11,254 nt of DNA from Saccoglossus kowalevskii (Eukaryota > Hemichordata > Enteropneusta > Harrimaniidae): NCBI RefSeq assembly GCF_000003605.2, contig NW_003122926.1:85245-96498 (forward strand), given 5' to 3'. Under the pieces are notes generated by a model that saw only the letters and a list, made by a program, of their open reading frames with translations, did no database searches and was not told the origin of the DNA. The translations under genes were made by a program, and so were the position numbers. Below are positions 1 through 7,056 of the stretch, in pieces. Within the stretch, counting starts at the first letter, position 1. The number at the start of each line of letters is the position of its first letter.

Positions 1-9
1 ATTCTAAAT

Positions 10-106
10 TTCACATATTCACTGGGTTTTAATTTAGCGCATTTTTCAGTCGCGAAATAAGCAAAATTAAAACCCAGTTAATAATTAACCCTTTTATAGT
101 ATCTTT
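10..106. repeat. Palindromic dispersed repeat, copy 1
   Basis: A 19-nt arm at 17-35 (beginning ATTCACTGGG) matches the reverse complement of 64-82 with a single mismatch, so the unit can fold into a long hairpin with a GCGC-containing loop. The same sequence, including the flanking AATAATTAACCCTTTTA block, returns at about 1955-2055, so this is a genomic repeat and not a local accident. The left boundary is uncertain because the window starts here. No transposase or terminal duplication is visible. The CACTGGGTTTWAATTTCGC type of sequence resembles repeats I associate with mollusc genomes; that is recollection, not a search. Confidence 0.75.
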
Positions 107-122
107 GCTAGAAATAAGTAGA

Positions 123-151
123 TCAAGGTCAGGTGATCTAAATCAAGGTCA
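123..151 (+). promoter_or_regulatory. Pair of TCAAGGTCA nuclear-receptor half-sites
   Basis: TCAAGGTCA occurs at 123-131 and again at 143-151 on the same strand, 20 bp apart start to start (about two helical turns). This nonamer is the extended half-site bound by monomeric nuclear receptors of the ERR and NR5A/FTZ-F1 groups. No gene is visible nearby, and the pair could be a small tandem duplication, so function is inference only. Confidence 0.25.
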
Positions 152-236
152 AGAACATAGAATATAATGGAAGAAACCATTTTAAATACAGGTGTGAGAT
201 GTGAAACAGTGGGTGAATATTTTATTTATATATTTT

Positions 237-270
237 ATCACAGTCTCTCACATTGTTGAGGGACTGTGAT
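237..270. other. 14-bp stem, 6-nt loop hairpin
   Basis: Bases 237-250 pair with 257-270: thirteen Watson-Crick pairs plus one T-G, around the loop CATTGT. The surroundings are AT-rich. It does not match the histone 3' stem-loop and has no recognised role; it may be the core of a small foldback element. Confidence 0.5.
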
Positions 271-492
271 TTTATATACATAAGCATGCTCACTCAAAAT
301 AGGCTATTATTAAAAAAGTATTCACTTTTAATAGTTTAAATAAATGCTAACTACAAAATTAAAGTATTTAAAAAACATTAAATATGGTCATCATCATCTC
401 GTATAAAATGAACATTGTGGATAAAATAATAGACTGTGGGTATTCCTTTCATGTAACCTTAGTTATAATCCACTACCCAATTAACACTTTAG
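271..492. other. AT-rich spacer
   Basis: Low-GC sequence between the hairpin and the first dispersed repeat. The only open frame starting here runs into the repeat and shows no recognisable domain. Nothing else seen. Confidence 0.5.
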
Positions 493-804
493 AGGAACCA
501 GGGGCGCAGTGCCCTCATGCCATGGCCATGCGCCCCTTACCCTGGGGAGCAGATCCCCTGGCAACCATAAAATTCTGATTGGCCAGGCATCACATGTGGC
601 TACAGTTGACCAGGGATCACATGTGGCCACAGTCTTCAACTGTGACCTGTCTGATAGTAATTTTGGCCCCAAGGAAGCCATAGAATGCTCCATTTTAACT
701 TAGAATTATCAAAAACTTCCTGGTAGGGAGAACCCTATCTCTCCAACTTGGTGGCGCCGCTGAATTGCAGTGCTCCCTCTTGTAGTTTTTTTTTCTAGAA
801 AAAA
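493..804 (+). repeat. Dispersed ~310-bp repeat, copy 1 (SINE-like or MITE-like)
   Basis: This block is repeated at 4652-4942 in the same orientation. It is clearly more GC-rich than its surroundings. The 5' part has a hairpin (501-508 with 529-536, GGGGCGCA/TGCGCCCC); the middle has CACAGT/ACTGTG (628-633 with 639-644). The 3' part contains GGTGGCGCCGCTGAATTGCAG and ends in a T-rich stretch followed by CTAGAAAAAAC. A 27-bp unit is tandemly doubled here (583-609 and 610-636) but single in copy 2. GAGGAA occurs at both edges (492-497, 811-816) and might be a target-site duplication. I see no convincing pol III A/B boxes and no transposase, so the class is open. Short frames on both strands inside it (481-693 minus, 509-703 plus) are shadows. 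Confidence 0.8.
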
Positions 805-1227
805 CTTCTGGAGGAATCAACAATAAAGCTATGTCAACACCACTGTTAAATGAGGGTCGGCAAGTGATATTTTCGTAAGCTGTAATCAATTGTTTTTTAT
901 TTTTGTAATAATGTAATTTAAATAAATAAAAACGTAAATATGTAAACAAGGGCAAGGTGTGAAAAGTAATCAGCTATTTTATTTGTCCGTAATTTTTACT
1001 ACCGGTATATTATTTTTTGTAAACGTATAAAACATTTTCTACATTAAATGTCATAATTCGTACGCAATTCCCAATTTTTAAACACAAATTATCAAATATA
1101 TTATAATCATATTAAATGTAAAATGTGGATAACTTTATCTGTAAAGTGTAAAAACCTATTTTTTACTTTCATTTTATTTCCTGTAAAAACATAAAATGTC
1201 ATTTTTATTTCCAGCTATCCCCCCTTG
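805..1227. other. AT-rich spacer, no feature seen
   Basis: A-, T- and poly(T)-rich sequence. The minus-strand open frame at 695-955 begins here and runs into the dispersed repeat; it has no recognisable domain and is taken as chance. Confidence 0.5.
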
Positions 1228-1240
1228 CCCCCCCCCCCCC
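1228..1240. repeat. Poly(C) run of 13
   Basis: Thirteen consecutive C after a separate six-C run at 1219-1224. One of three long C runs on this strand (also 2568-2580 and 8225-8236); otherwise this window is poor in C. Length is prone to sequencing and assembly error. Confidence 0.9.
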
Positions 1241-1491
1241 ACATCCTCTCCTATTCCAAAGGGTGTAGCTATACAAAATTAGCCAACTTTGTGGTTAGAA
1301 TATTATTCAGAGAAATTATATTTGATTAAAACTGATTAGCCAAGTTCATTTTTTGATACAAGTGAAACTAAAAATTGCAAAGCCAACAGTTTCAATTCCA
1401 CTATGAAAAAAGGAAATGGAAAAATGGTAAATTTTCTCTAAACAAGGAAACAAAACTTTTTCATCAGCCAGTTAGTTAGAACCGATATATC

Positions 1492-1555
1492 TTAGTTCAC
1501 CTGTTATACTGTGATAAATGTGAATATTGGCACAGTATAAAAAGGTAACAACTAA
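1492..1555. repeat. Interrupted foldback (inverted repeat)
   Basis: Three blocks pair in order: TTAGTT (1492-1497) with AACTAA (1550-1555), ACCT (1499-1502) with AGGT (1543-1546), and the perfect 10-mer TTATACTGTG (1504-1513) with CACAGTATAA (1531-1540), around a 17-nt loop. This looks like a short eroded foldback element. No target-site duplication was identified. Confidence 0.55.
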
Positions 1556-1585
1556 AACTGCTTTAGATGTATAAATCTATTAGTA

Positions 1586-1660
1586 TGAATGAATGAACTT
1601 TATTGTTCCCGTGTAAAAGAGTAGGTTACATAGGGTGTTTGCAACAATAAAGAATTTTTG
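1586..1660 (-). mobile_element. Retroposon (LINE/SINE) 3' end remnant
   Basis: Read on the minus strand, the sequence CAATAAAGTTCATTCATTCA (plus 1586-1605) is an AATAAA signal followed directly by a short ATTC tetranucleotide tail. That is the typical 3' terminus of CR1/L2-like LINEs and SINEs that borrow their ends. The AT-rich 3'-UTR-like part may extend upstream to about 1800. There is no reverse transcriptase reading frame, so it is a 5'-truncated relic. Family assignment is inference. Confidence 0.4.
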
Positions 1661-1862
1661 TTAAACAAGACAATATTTTGAAAATAACTTGAATGAATGT
1701 ACTTAAAATTCACAAATAAATAAATATGTATAAAAATAAATACACAAATAAATTATTAAAGAAATCTAATCTCTAATTTTGGTCGCAGCTAAAATAAAGT
1801 TCGATATCTCTTGTTGAACTAATTTATCTTGCATATGTATCATCTACTGTAAAATGACTAAT

Positions 1863-2055
1863 TTTCACTGGGTTTAAATTTCGCTGATTTACTATTTCAG
1901 GCATATTCAGTGGGTTTTAAATTCACGGTTTTATCATTTAGATAATGTGTTCTATGCTAAATTTTACATATTCACTGGGTTTTAATTTAGCGCATTTTCC
2001 AGTCAGCGAAATAAGCAAAATAAAACCCAGTGAATAATTAACCCTTTTACAGTAT
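1863..2055. repeat. Palindromic dispersed repeat, copy 2 with extra partial units
   Basis: The core 1969-1984 (TATTCACTGGGTTTTA) is perfectly complementary to 2021-2036, a 16-bp inverted repeat around a 36-nt loop. The stretch from about 1955 to 2055 matches copy 1 at 10-106. Upstream there are two further degenerate arms in direct orientation: TCACTGGGTTTAAATTTCGC near 1865-1884 and TTCAGTGGGTTTTAAATTCA near 1906-1925. The family therefore combines inverted and tandem arms. No coding potential. Confidence 0.75.
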
Positions 2056-2424
2056 GCAGGGGATTACAACCCACGCAGGAAGTTGGATTTTCTTTGGTCT
2101 CTGGTGAAGTTGTATATCCCTGTTTTCTAAGGGTTATGGTAAGACATGCTAATAATCACATACATATAGAATACCCAATTATAATGACAAAATGGGGCAG
2201 TTTCTGAAAACGTACATAGTATGGAAACTCAACATTTAATTTACATGTACTTTCAAAACTGTCACACACCCAAATTGTACTTAGTAATCTGCCTAAATAT
2301 GTCTATATTAGTAAATTTGTTAATTATTAAATAGGTTATAATTATTAAGATATGTTTTGATAATGATAGCCATGTACGTTTGTAACTGTCTTCATAACAA
2401 CAAACAGCAATGAACCCAACTTCG
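2056..2424. other. Spacer, no feature seen
   Basis: Mixed AT-rich sequence. The minus-strand open frame 2262-2495 overlaps the decayed minisatellite on its right and has no recognisable domain. Confidence 0.4.
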
Positions 2425-2600
2425 TCAGTGCCCTCTCCCAAAAGCAGCAATGACAAACTCCCATTCCCATGGCCCCTTCCCAAAGGTGAAACCACCTATC
2501 CAGCGACCCCCCCTATAATGCAACGATATTCCCAGTGACCCCCCAAAATGTAACGATTCACCCAGTACCCCCCCCCCCCCAAGTTGCAATGACTCACTCC
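2425..2600 (+). repeat. Decayed minisatellite, ~30-39-bp units with C runs
   Basis: A pattern CCAGTG-ACCCCCC-(A/T)-ATG(C/T)AACGATTCAC can be followed through about five units beginning near 2425, 2461, 2500, 2532 and 2562, with unit lengths from 30 to 39. The last three are clearest. The C tract within the unit differs in length, reaching 13 at 2568-2580. The first two units are much more diverged. Confidence 0.6.
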
Positions 2601-2934
2601 TATGAACTCAGGAGACCAATATAAATATACTTAGCTTGTGTAAAGTTTGTGAGTAATCTTGGCAATATGCCAATATGCCCAGTCGACAAAACTTACAATA
2701 CTGTGGAATTTTCCATAAACATTAGTCATTTATAGTCATCAGGTTAATCTAAAAAATATAGCATTGTCTTATTACCATGGTAACGCTCAATAAAGTCTTG
2801 AACTCAAATGTGTGAAGCTAGTTATGATTTAGACTAAGACTTACTGGTACAGAGAGCTATGACATTCACACTGTTTTATTTTGTGCATTACCAGTGTATA
2901 TCAATTAATCATCCTTTCCAAAAGATGGATTTAC
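2601..2934. other. Spacer with one X-box-like palindrome
   Basis: No coding signal. It contains the TTACCATGGTAA palindrome (separate entry) followed by CAATAAAGTCTTGAACTC at about 2788-2805, which could be a retroposon or transcript 3' end but lacks a repeated tail. Confidence 0.4.
2771..2784. promoter_or_regulatory. X-box-like palindrome
   Basis: ATTACCATGGTAAC contains the perfect 12-bp palindrome TTACCATGGTAA (2772-2783). It differs by one base from the symmetric RFX X-box GTTACCATGGTAAC. RFX factors bind such sites in animals, notably at ciliary genes. No adjacent gene is seen, so the role is inference; weaker relatives (ACCATGG) lie near 7958 and 8175. Confidence 0.25.
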
Positions 2935-3156
<222 letters not shown>

Positions 3157-3700
3157 CATTCTCATTCATAATAGTTAGACATACTGTCAATCTGATTGAA
3201 GTCAGATCATATTGAGCTTTTTTTTTTTTTCGTATTCTTCTATTTATTTTAAATATTTATATTTTTCGTTTTTGAATTCTGTCTGTCAATGACCAATAAT
3301 CTGAACAAACTCGCATTCATAAAATCTTAACTAAAACCAATTTGTCAACCAATCAAGAGCAGGCTTTGTATACAGTGAATAAGCTATTGGTGCATAAATG
3401 TCATAGTCCAACCACCGCTTTATATAAAGCCTTCTACAATTTAGAGTTGAACAAGATCTTGTATGACAGTTGTTCAAGATCATTGTGCTTTCGTGATCAG
3501 ATAAAAGATCAAATGAAAAATACAATTTCAAAAAAAAAATTAAAAAATTAAAAAAAAAGAAGCCCACCTAAATTTGATATAAATCAAATTGCCTACATAA
3601 TAAAACACAATGGCTTGTGTTACAGTGAATTTATTTCACTTTAATATCTAATAAGTAGGAAACCATAAATTAATTTCATAGTATACTTTATTTAGCTGTC
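3157..3700. other. Spacer with an unassigned coding-like stretch and A-rich end
   Basis: A plus-strand frame is open from about 3301 to 3551 (about 83 codons, no early ATG) and ends in A-rich sequence (3529-3559). Its predicted composition is mixed and not low-complexity until the terminal lysine/asparagine run, but I recognise no domain. A 20-bp palindrome AATTTGAT-ATAA-ATCAAATT lies at 3571-3590. Function unknown; a relic of a transposon or retrocopy is possible, and so is chance. Confidence 0.25.
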
Positions 3701-4012
3701 CTGTATCATGCTAATTCAAAATTAGGTAATTCACATTGTGGCTAATTTTCAATTGTATCTTTGCTAATTCAAAATGTGGCTAATTTTATCCTCTATCTTG
3801 GCAATTAGTAATTCAAAATGTGGCTAATTTTATATTGAATTTTGCTACGGACATTCAAAATCTGGCTAATTTTCAATTGTATCTTGGCTAATTTTATATT
3901 GTATCTTTGCCAATTCAAAATGTGGCTAATTTAAAATATTCTTGGCTAATTTAAAATGTGGCTAATTTTATCTTTTATATTGGCTAATTCAAGATGTGGC
4001 TAATTTATCTAC
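3701..4012 (+). repeat. Decayed minisatellite, ~40-bp GGCTAATTTTA units
   Basis: About eight irregular units follow the scheme GCTAATTCAAAATGTG-GCTAATTTTAT-TGTATCTTG. The word GGCTAATTT recurs throughout and TTCAAAATGTGGC or a close variant appears in most units. Unit lengths vary through internal deletions. A last fragment, GTATCTTGGC, lies near 4031-4040. No reading frame persists across units, so this is non-coding satellite-like sequence. Confidence 0.85.
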
Positions 4013-4099
4013 CTTCTACATGTACATGTGTATCTTGGCTTTTACTTGATGACTAGTTATTTTAGTGTTTCACAGTACAGTACAGTCCAAAGATAATTT

Positions 4100-4150
4100 A
4101 ACATTTAGCTTGGTTTTAGCTGGCTTAAAGCTAGATGAAAGCTAAATGTT
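4100..4150. other. Nested hairpin
   Basis: AACATTTAGCT (4100-4110) is perfectly complementary to AGCTAAATGTT (4140-4150). Inside it, TAGCT (4117-4121) pairs with AGCTA (4129-4133) around a 7-nt loop, leaving a symmetric 6 x 6 internal loop. GGCTT and AAGCC follow just downstream, a further small inverted pair. Function unknown. Confidence 0.5.
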
Positions 4151-4266
4151 ACTCGGCTTGCTTTCAAGTAAGCCATATATATCTAAATTGTGAAGCGTAC
4201 ACACCATTTTTTTTTTGAAAAATTGAGAACGAAAAAATCTAAATCTCTCATTTCTGTAGGATGTTC

Positions 4267-4320
4267 TAATAGAAGCCGCATCCCCTCTGTTTGTATTTTA
4301 CCATTTTAATAGAAGCCGCA
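4267..4320 (+). repeat. 14-bp direct repeat TAATAGAAGCCGCA
   Basis: Exact copies at 4267-4280 and 4307-4320, 40 bp apart start to start. The intervening sequence is not repeated again. Possibly two units of a dispersed tandem repeat. Confidence 0.6.
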
Positions 4321-4651
4321 GCTTATAATACAGAATTTACAGTAATCACTTTAAAAAGTATAATAAATTATGAATGGGCAAAGCCAGCTGATAGTGAATT
4401 TGGAAGTGGAGTTACACAAGGACTGTATTGTAGGTAAACAAGAATAAACTGAAATTATTAATGCCACTTTATGAAAAGACAGTCACGATAGGCAGCTTGG
4501 ACGACAACACTGGGACTATACAGTACATTCAAGTCATCTAAGGTCACTGACCAGCATAGACACTATTAAAAGTCATTGCACTCAGGGTACAGCCATTTTA
4601 TTACAGGGCAGGTGACAAAACATATCTATTTCAGGGATTTTTCTTTAAACA
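4321..4651. other. Spacer, no feature seen
   Basis: AT-rich sequence leading to the second dispersed-repeat copy. The plus-strand frame beginning at 4576 crosses into that repeat and is a shadow. Confidence 0.4.
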
Positions 4652-4942
4652 AGGGAACAGGGGCACAGCACTCTTATGCCATGGCCATGTGCCCCCTTAC
4701 CCTGGGGAGCAGATCCTCTGGCAACCGTAAAATTCTGATTGACCAGGGATCACATGTGGCCACAGTCTTCAACTGTGACCTGTCTGATAGTAATTTTGGC
4801 CCAAAGGAAGCCATAGAATGCTTCATTTTAACTTAGAATTATCAAAAACCCAACACCCTGGTAGGGAGAATCCTATCTCCTCCACTTGGTGGTGCCGCTG
4901 AATTGCAGTGCTCCCTTTTTGCAGTTTTGTCCTAGAAAAAAA
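4652..4942 (+). repeat. Dispersed ~290-bp repeat, copy 2
   Basis: Same element as 493-804 in the same orientation. From 4741 to 4836 it differs from copy 1 (608-703) by only two substitutions in 96 bp, whereas the 5' ~80 bp differ by about eight substitutions and an indel. The 5' hairpin is kept with a paired change: GGGGCACA (4660-4667) with TGTGCCCC (4688-4695). The CACAGT/ACTGTG hairpin is at 4761-4766 with 4772-4777. This copy has only one copy of the 27-bp internal unit and an extra few bases (CCAACA) near 4850. No clear target-site duplication. Confidence 0.8.
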
Positions 4943-5156
4943 CCTGTATTTTATTTTACACATGAAAGAAAATTTGTCACAATCATTCACCATTATTCAT
5001 TGGGTCTCCCAAAACCATAATCAAATCAAATATCCAAAGCTAAAATCATATGTCCCATAATTAAAAATTTGTATAAATATTATAATGTTAAATTTTTTAT
5101 TTTTTCGATGAACAGTTTACATTGTGCGATTTTCAAAGATAACGATGTCACAAAGG
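4943..5156. other. AT-rich spacer
   Basis: Nothing recognisable. On the minus strand, parts of all three frames are briefly open and could include more of the coding remnant next door, but this cannot be shown by eye. Confidence 0.35.
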
Positions 5157-5388
5157 TTACAGCATTACAGGTGAAACAGGCTGTGCTGTGTACATCTCTG
5201 ATTTTTTAGCAATTATTCTCTTTAATTCCAGTGCTTTTGAAATTGGTTCGTACTTGGCACATTTGAGTTAGATCATTTTTTCAACAAAATTCCTGTTTCA
5301 ACTTATCTTGACTCTGAATCAACTTATTTAATTTGATGAGTTCGTTGATGATGACTTCATTTTTCATGGCTTCAGCCAGTGGATTTAG
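5157..5388 (-). pseudogene. Broken coiled-coil-like coding remnant, family unknown
   Basis: On the minus strand, 5388 down to 5281 encodes a 35-residue frame containing NPLAEAMKNEVIINELIKLN and then SQDKLKQEF before a TGA. Shifting frame by one base at a TTTT run (about 5286-5289) the coding character resumes: VEKMI, an in-frame TAA at 5268-5270, then CAKYEPISKALELKRIIAKK and SEMYTAQPVSPVML, ending at TAA (5157-5159). Leucine and isoleucine spacing with many charged residues suggests an amphipathic or coiled-coil helix. Two breaks in about 75 codons suggest a decayed gene, retrocopy or transposon-encoded protein. There is no upstream ATG context, splice site or poly(A) tail that I trust. I do not recognise the family; chance open frames remain possible. 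Confidence 0.4.
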
Positions 5389-6077
5389 TCATGGGGGTCA
5401 ACGCATCAGAAAATGGTGTTTTTCAAAATAAAATACATAAAATTTCTCTATAATCTATGATAAAAATGCAAAGGGTAACTGAGATTTGCAGTCCCATGTG
5501 ACTGTAGGCACCATGATAGTTTAATAAAAATGTGTAATGTCATTGTATATAAATTCAATCACAATCACAATCTTTCAGGCTTCTCCAATGTCTGGTCGAG
5601 CCTAGAATAAAATGCATTGCCATAATGCAATTGAATTAATTTTTTAAAGATAAATTAAAATGTTCTGTAGTCTTTGCAATTTAATATCAATGTCTCAAGA
5701 TGTTTTTGGAAATGTGAACCACTGGTTTTGGAGCTGCGAAAAGTTGTTCAAATGTAGGTCAGTAGAGAACAAATGACAATACTCAAATTTGTGCTGTGTT
5801 CATGTTAAAAATGAAATTATCCTAATTTAGTTTAAAGAACATGTCCAAAGGAACCAGTCTGGAAAAATATATTTTAGAGGTCAGAGGTTCATTCTCTGTT
5901 CACATCAGCCCACAAACAAGGATTGTGGTGATTGCTGGGTTGTTTGTTTTACATCCACAAGGTGTAATGCATGGTTTATATTGTTGTGCTATATTTTGTG
6001 TGATTTAGTTGTAGTTTATTTTAAAAAGCTTTAATACAGCAATTACCAAAACTGAAATGTCAGATTTCATTAAGAAT
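5389..6077. other. Spacer with weak unassigned signals
   Basis: No supported gene. An ATG-initiated 38-codon frame at 5660-5776 carries five cysteines but no known finger spacing. An open frame without ATG runs from about 5830 to the TAA near 6032, preceded by an acceptor-like CCTAATTTAG. AGGTCA-GA-GGTTCA at 5878-5891 fits a DR2 nuclear-receptor element. All are within what chance can give. Confidence 0.3.
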
Positions 6078-6570
6078 GTAATAAAGCATTATACTATTCT
6101 ACTCTATTCTATATCTGAGTAACATTGAGATTATGTGGGCCCATGTACCAAGACTGTAAACCCATTTCCAATGCTATTTTTTTTACAATCACTGAGACCT
6201 GACTATTCCATTCCATACTTTTGTAATAAAGCATTCTATTCTATTCTAAAAGACTATTCTAAAAGACTATTCTATTCTATTCTACTCTATTCTATATCTG
6301 AGTAACATTGAGATTATGTGGGCCCATGTACCAAGACTGTAAACCCATTTCCAATACTATTTATTTTTACAACCACTGAGACTTGACGGAAAGAGTTCCT
6401 TTTGTACCCCATCCTTAACCCTAATCCTACAGCACTCCCCATATAATTGTACATGTCCCTCCTAAAGACATCTATAGTTATCTAGAGGGGGCATATACAA
6501 ATGAATTAGGAGTGTTAGGGTTCGGATTAGGGGGTTCAAAAGGGAACTCTTTCCGACCTGACTATTCCAT
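6078..6570 (+). repeat. Tandem duplication of a retroposon-like 3' end with TTCTA tails
   Basis: Unit A (about 6101-6283) and unit B (from 6284) share about 100 bp, from ACTCTATTCTATATCTGAG to CACTGAGAC(C/T)TGA, with about four substitutions and one indel. The offset is 183-184 bp. GTAATAAAGCATT followed by ATTCT-type pentanucleotides occurs before unit A (6078) and at its end (6223). This resembles a LINE or SINE 3' end: polyadenylation signal plus short tandem tail. The tail after unit A is expanded, with a doubled AAAAGACTATTCT. Unit B is interrupted by the MITE at 6387-6555 and homology stops after ACTATTCCAT. Confidence 0.8.
6387..6555. mobile_element. MITE with terminal inverted repeats and target-site duplication
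   Basis: The left end starts CGGAAAGAGTTCCTTTTG and the right end is its reverse complement with one extra base (CAAAAGGGAACTCTTTCCG). Weaker complementarity continues inward, for example AACCCTAATCC against GGATTAGGG-type sequence, so the whole 169-bp element can fold back. It is flanked by ACTTGA (6381-6386) and ACCTGA (6556-6561), a 6-bp (possibly 7-bp) target duplication with one mismatch. The sister unit A has the unoccupied sequence ACCTGA at 6197-6202, which independently defines the ends. It carries no transposase. The short target duplication does not settle the superfamily. The minus-strand frame 6462-6668 is a shadow. Confidence 0.85.
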
Positions 6571-7056
6571 GTGTTTGAATTTTTGAACTGATTGGATAGA
6601 TCAGAAGAAGACGACAAAAGATTTTTCCCTAGTGTAGGGAAAACAGAGGTGTTAATCCTCAATGGCAATGTTTGGGGAATCGTGACATAGCTTTGTCTTT
6701 GAGAATGGTTACTGTTTCTTTCTGCTTATACTGCGTATTCATTGTTCCCAATATATCTTCAGTATCCATATATAGTATAAATTCCTGAATATTGTAAAAT
6801 TTGTATTAGCTACGACTTCTATTAACTTTTTCACCACTAGCTCCCTCTTTTCTACACTTTCCTTCAGAAGATTAGAACAAAAATAGCAAATTTTTTTTTG
6901 GAGTAAAAACTGAAAATTTACTCAAATTTTGTCTATTAGCTTTAAAATTAGGGTTCATTTCAAGAAATATTGAAGCATACAAAAAAAAAGAGCCGAAAAA
7001 TTTGTGCGAAAAAGTCTTGTGGTAAAAAGGTCAAAATAGTACAAGACAAAGTATGA
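6571..7056. other. AT-rich spacer
   Basis: No gene seen. A small inverted repeat GAGTAAA (6901-6907) with TTTACTC (6917-6923) and several poly(A) or poly(T) runs are the only structure. Confidence 0.45.

Noticed and set aside
481-703. Overlapping frames on both strands, and the similar frame 4576-4836
   Set aside because: They lie in the dispersed repeat. The shared tail (DQGSHVATVFNCDLSD and onward) reflects the conserved DNA core and not a demonstrated protein.
493-804. tRNA-type pol III A and B boxes in the dispersed repeat
   Set aside because: AAGTTGG and GGTTCTCCC on the minus strand match the boxes only in part, and copy 2 does not preserve them.
6415-6535. TTAGGG/CCCTAA words suggesting telomeric repeats
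   Set aside because: Only isolated single units within the two arms of the MITE; no tandem array.
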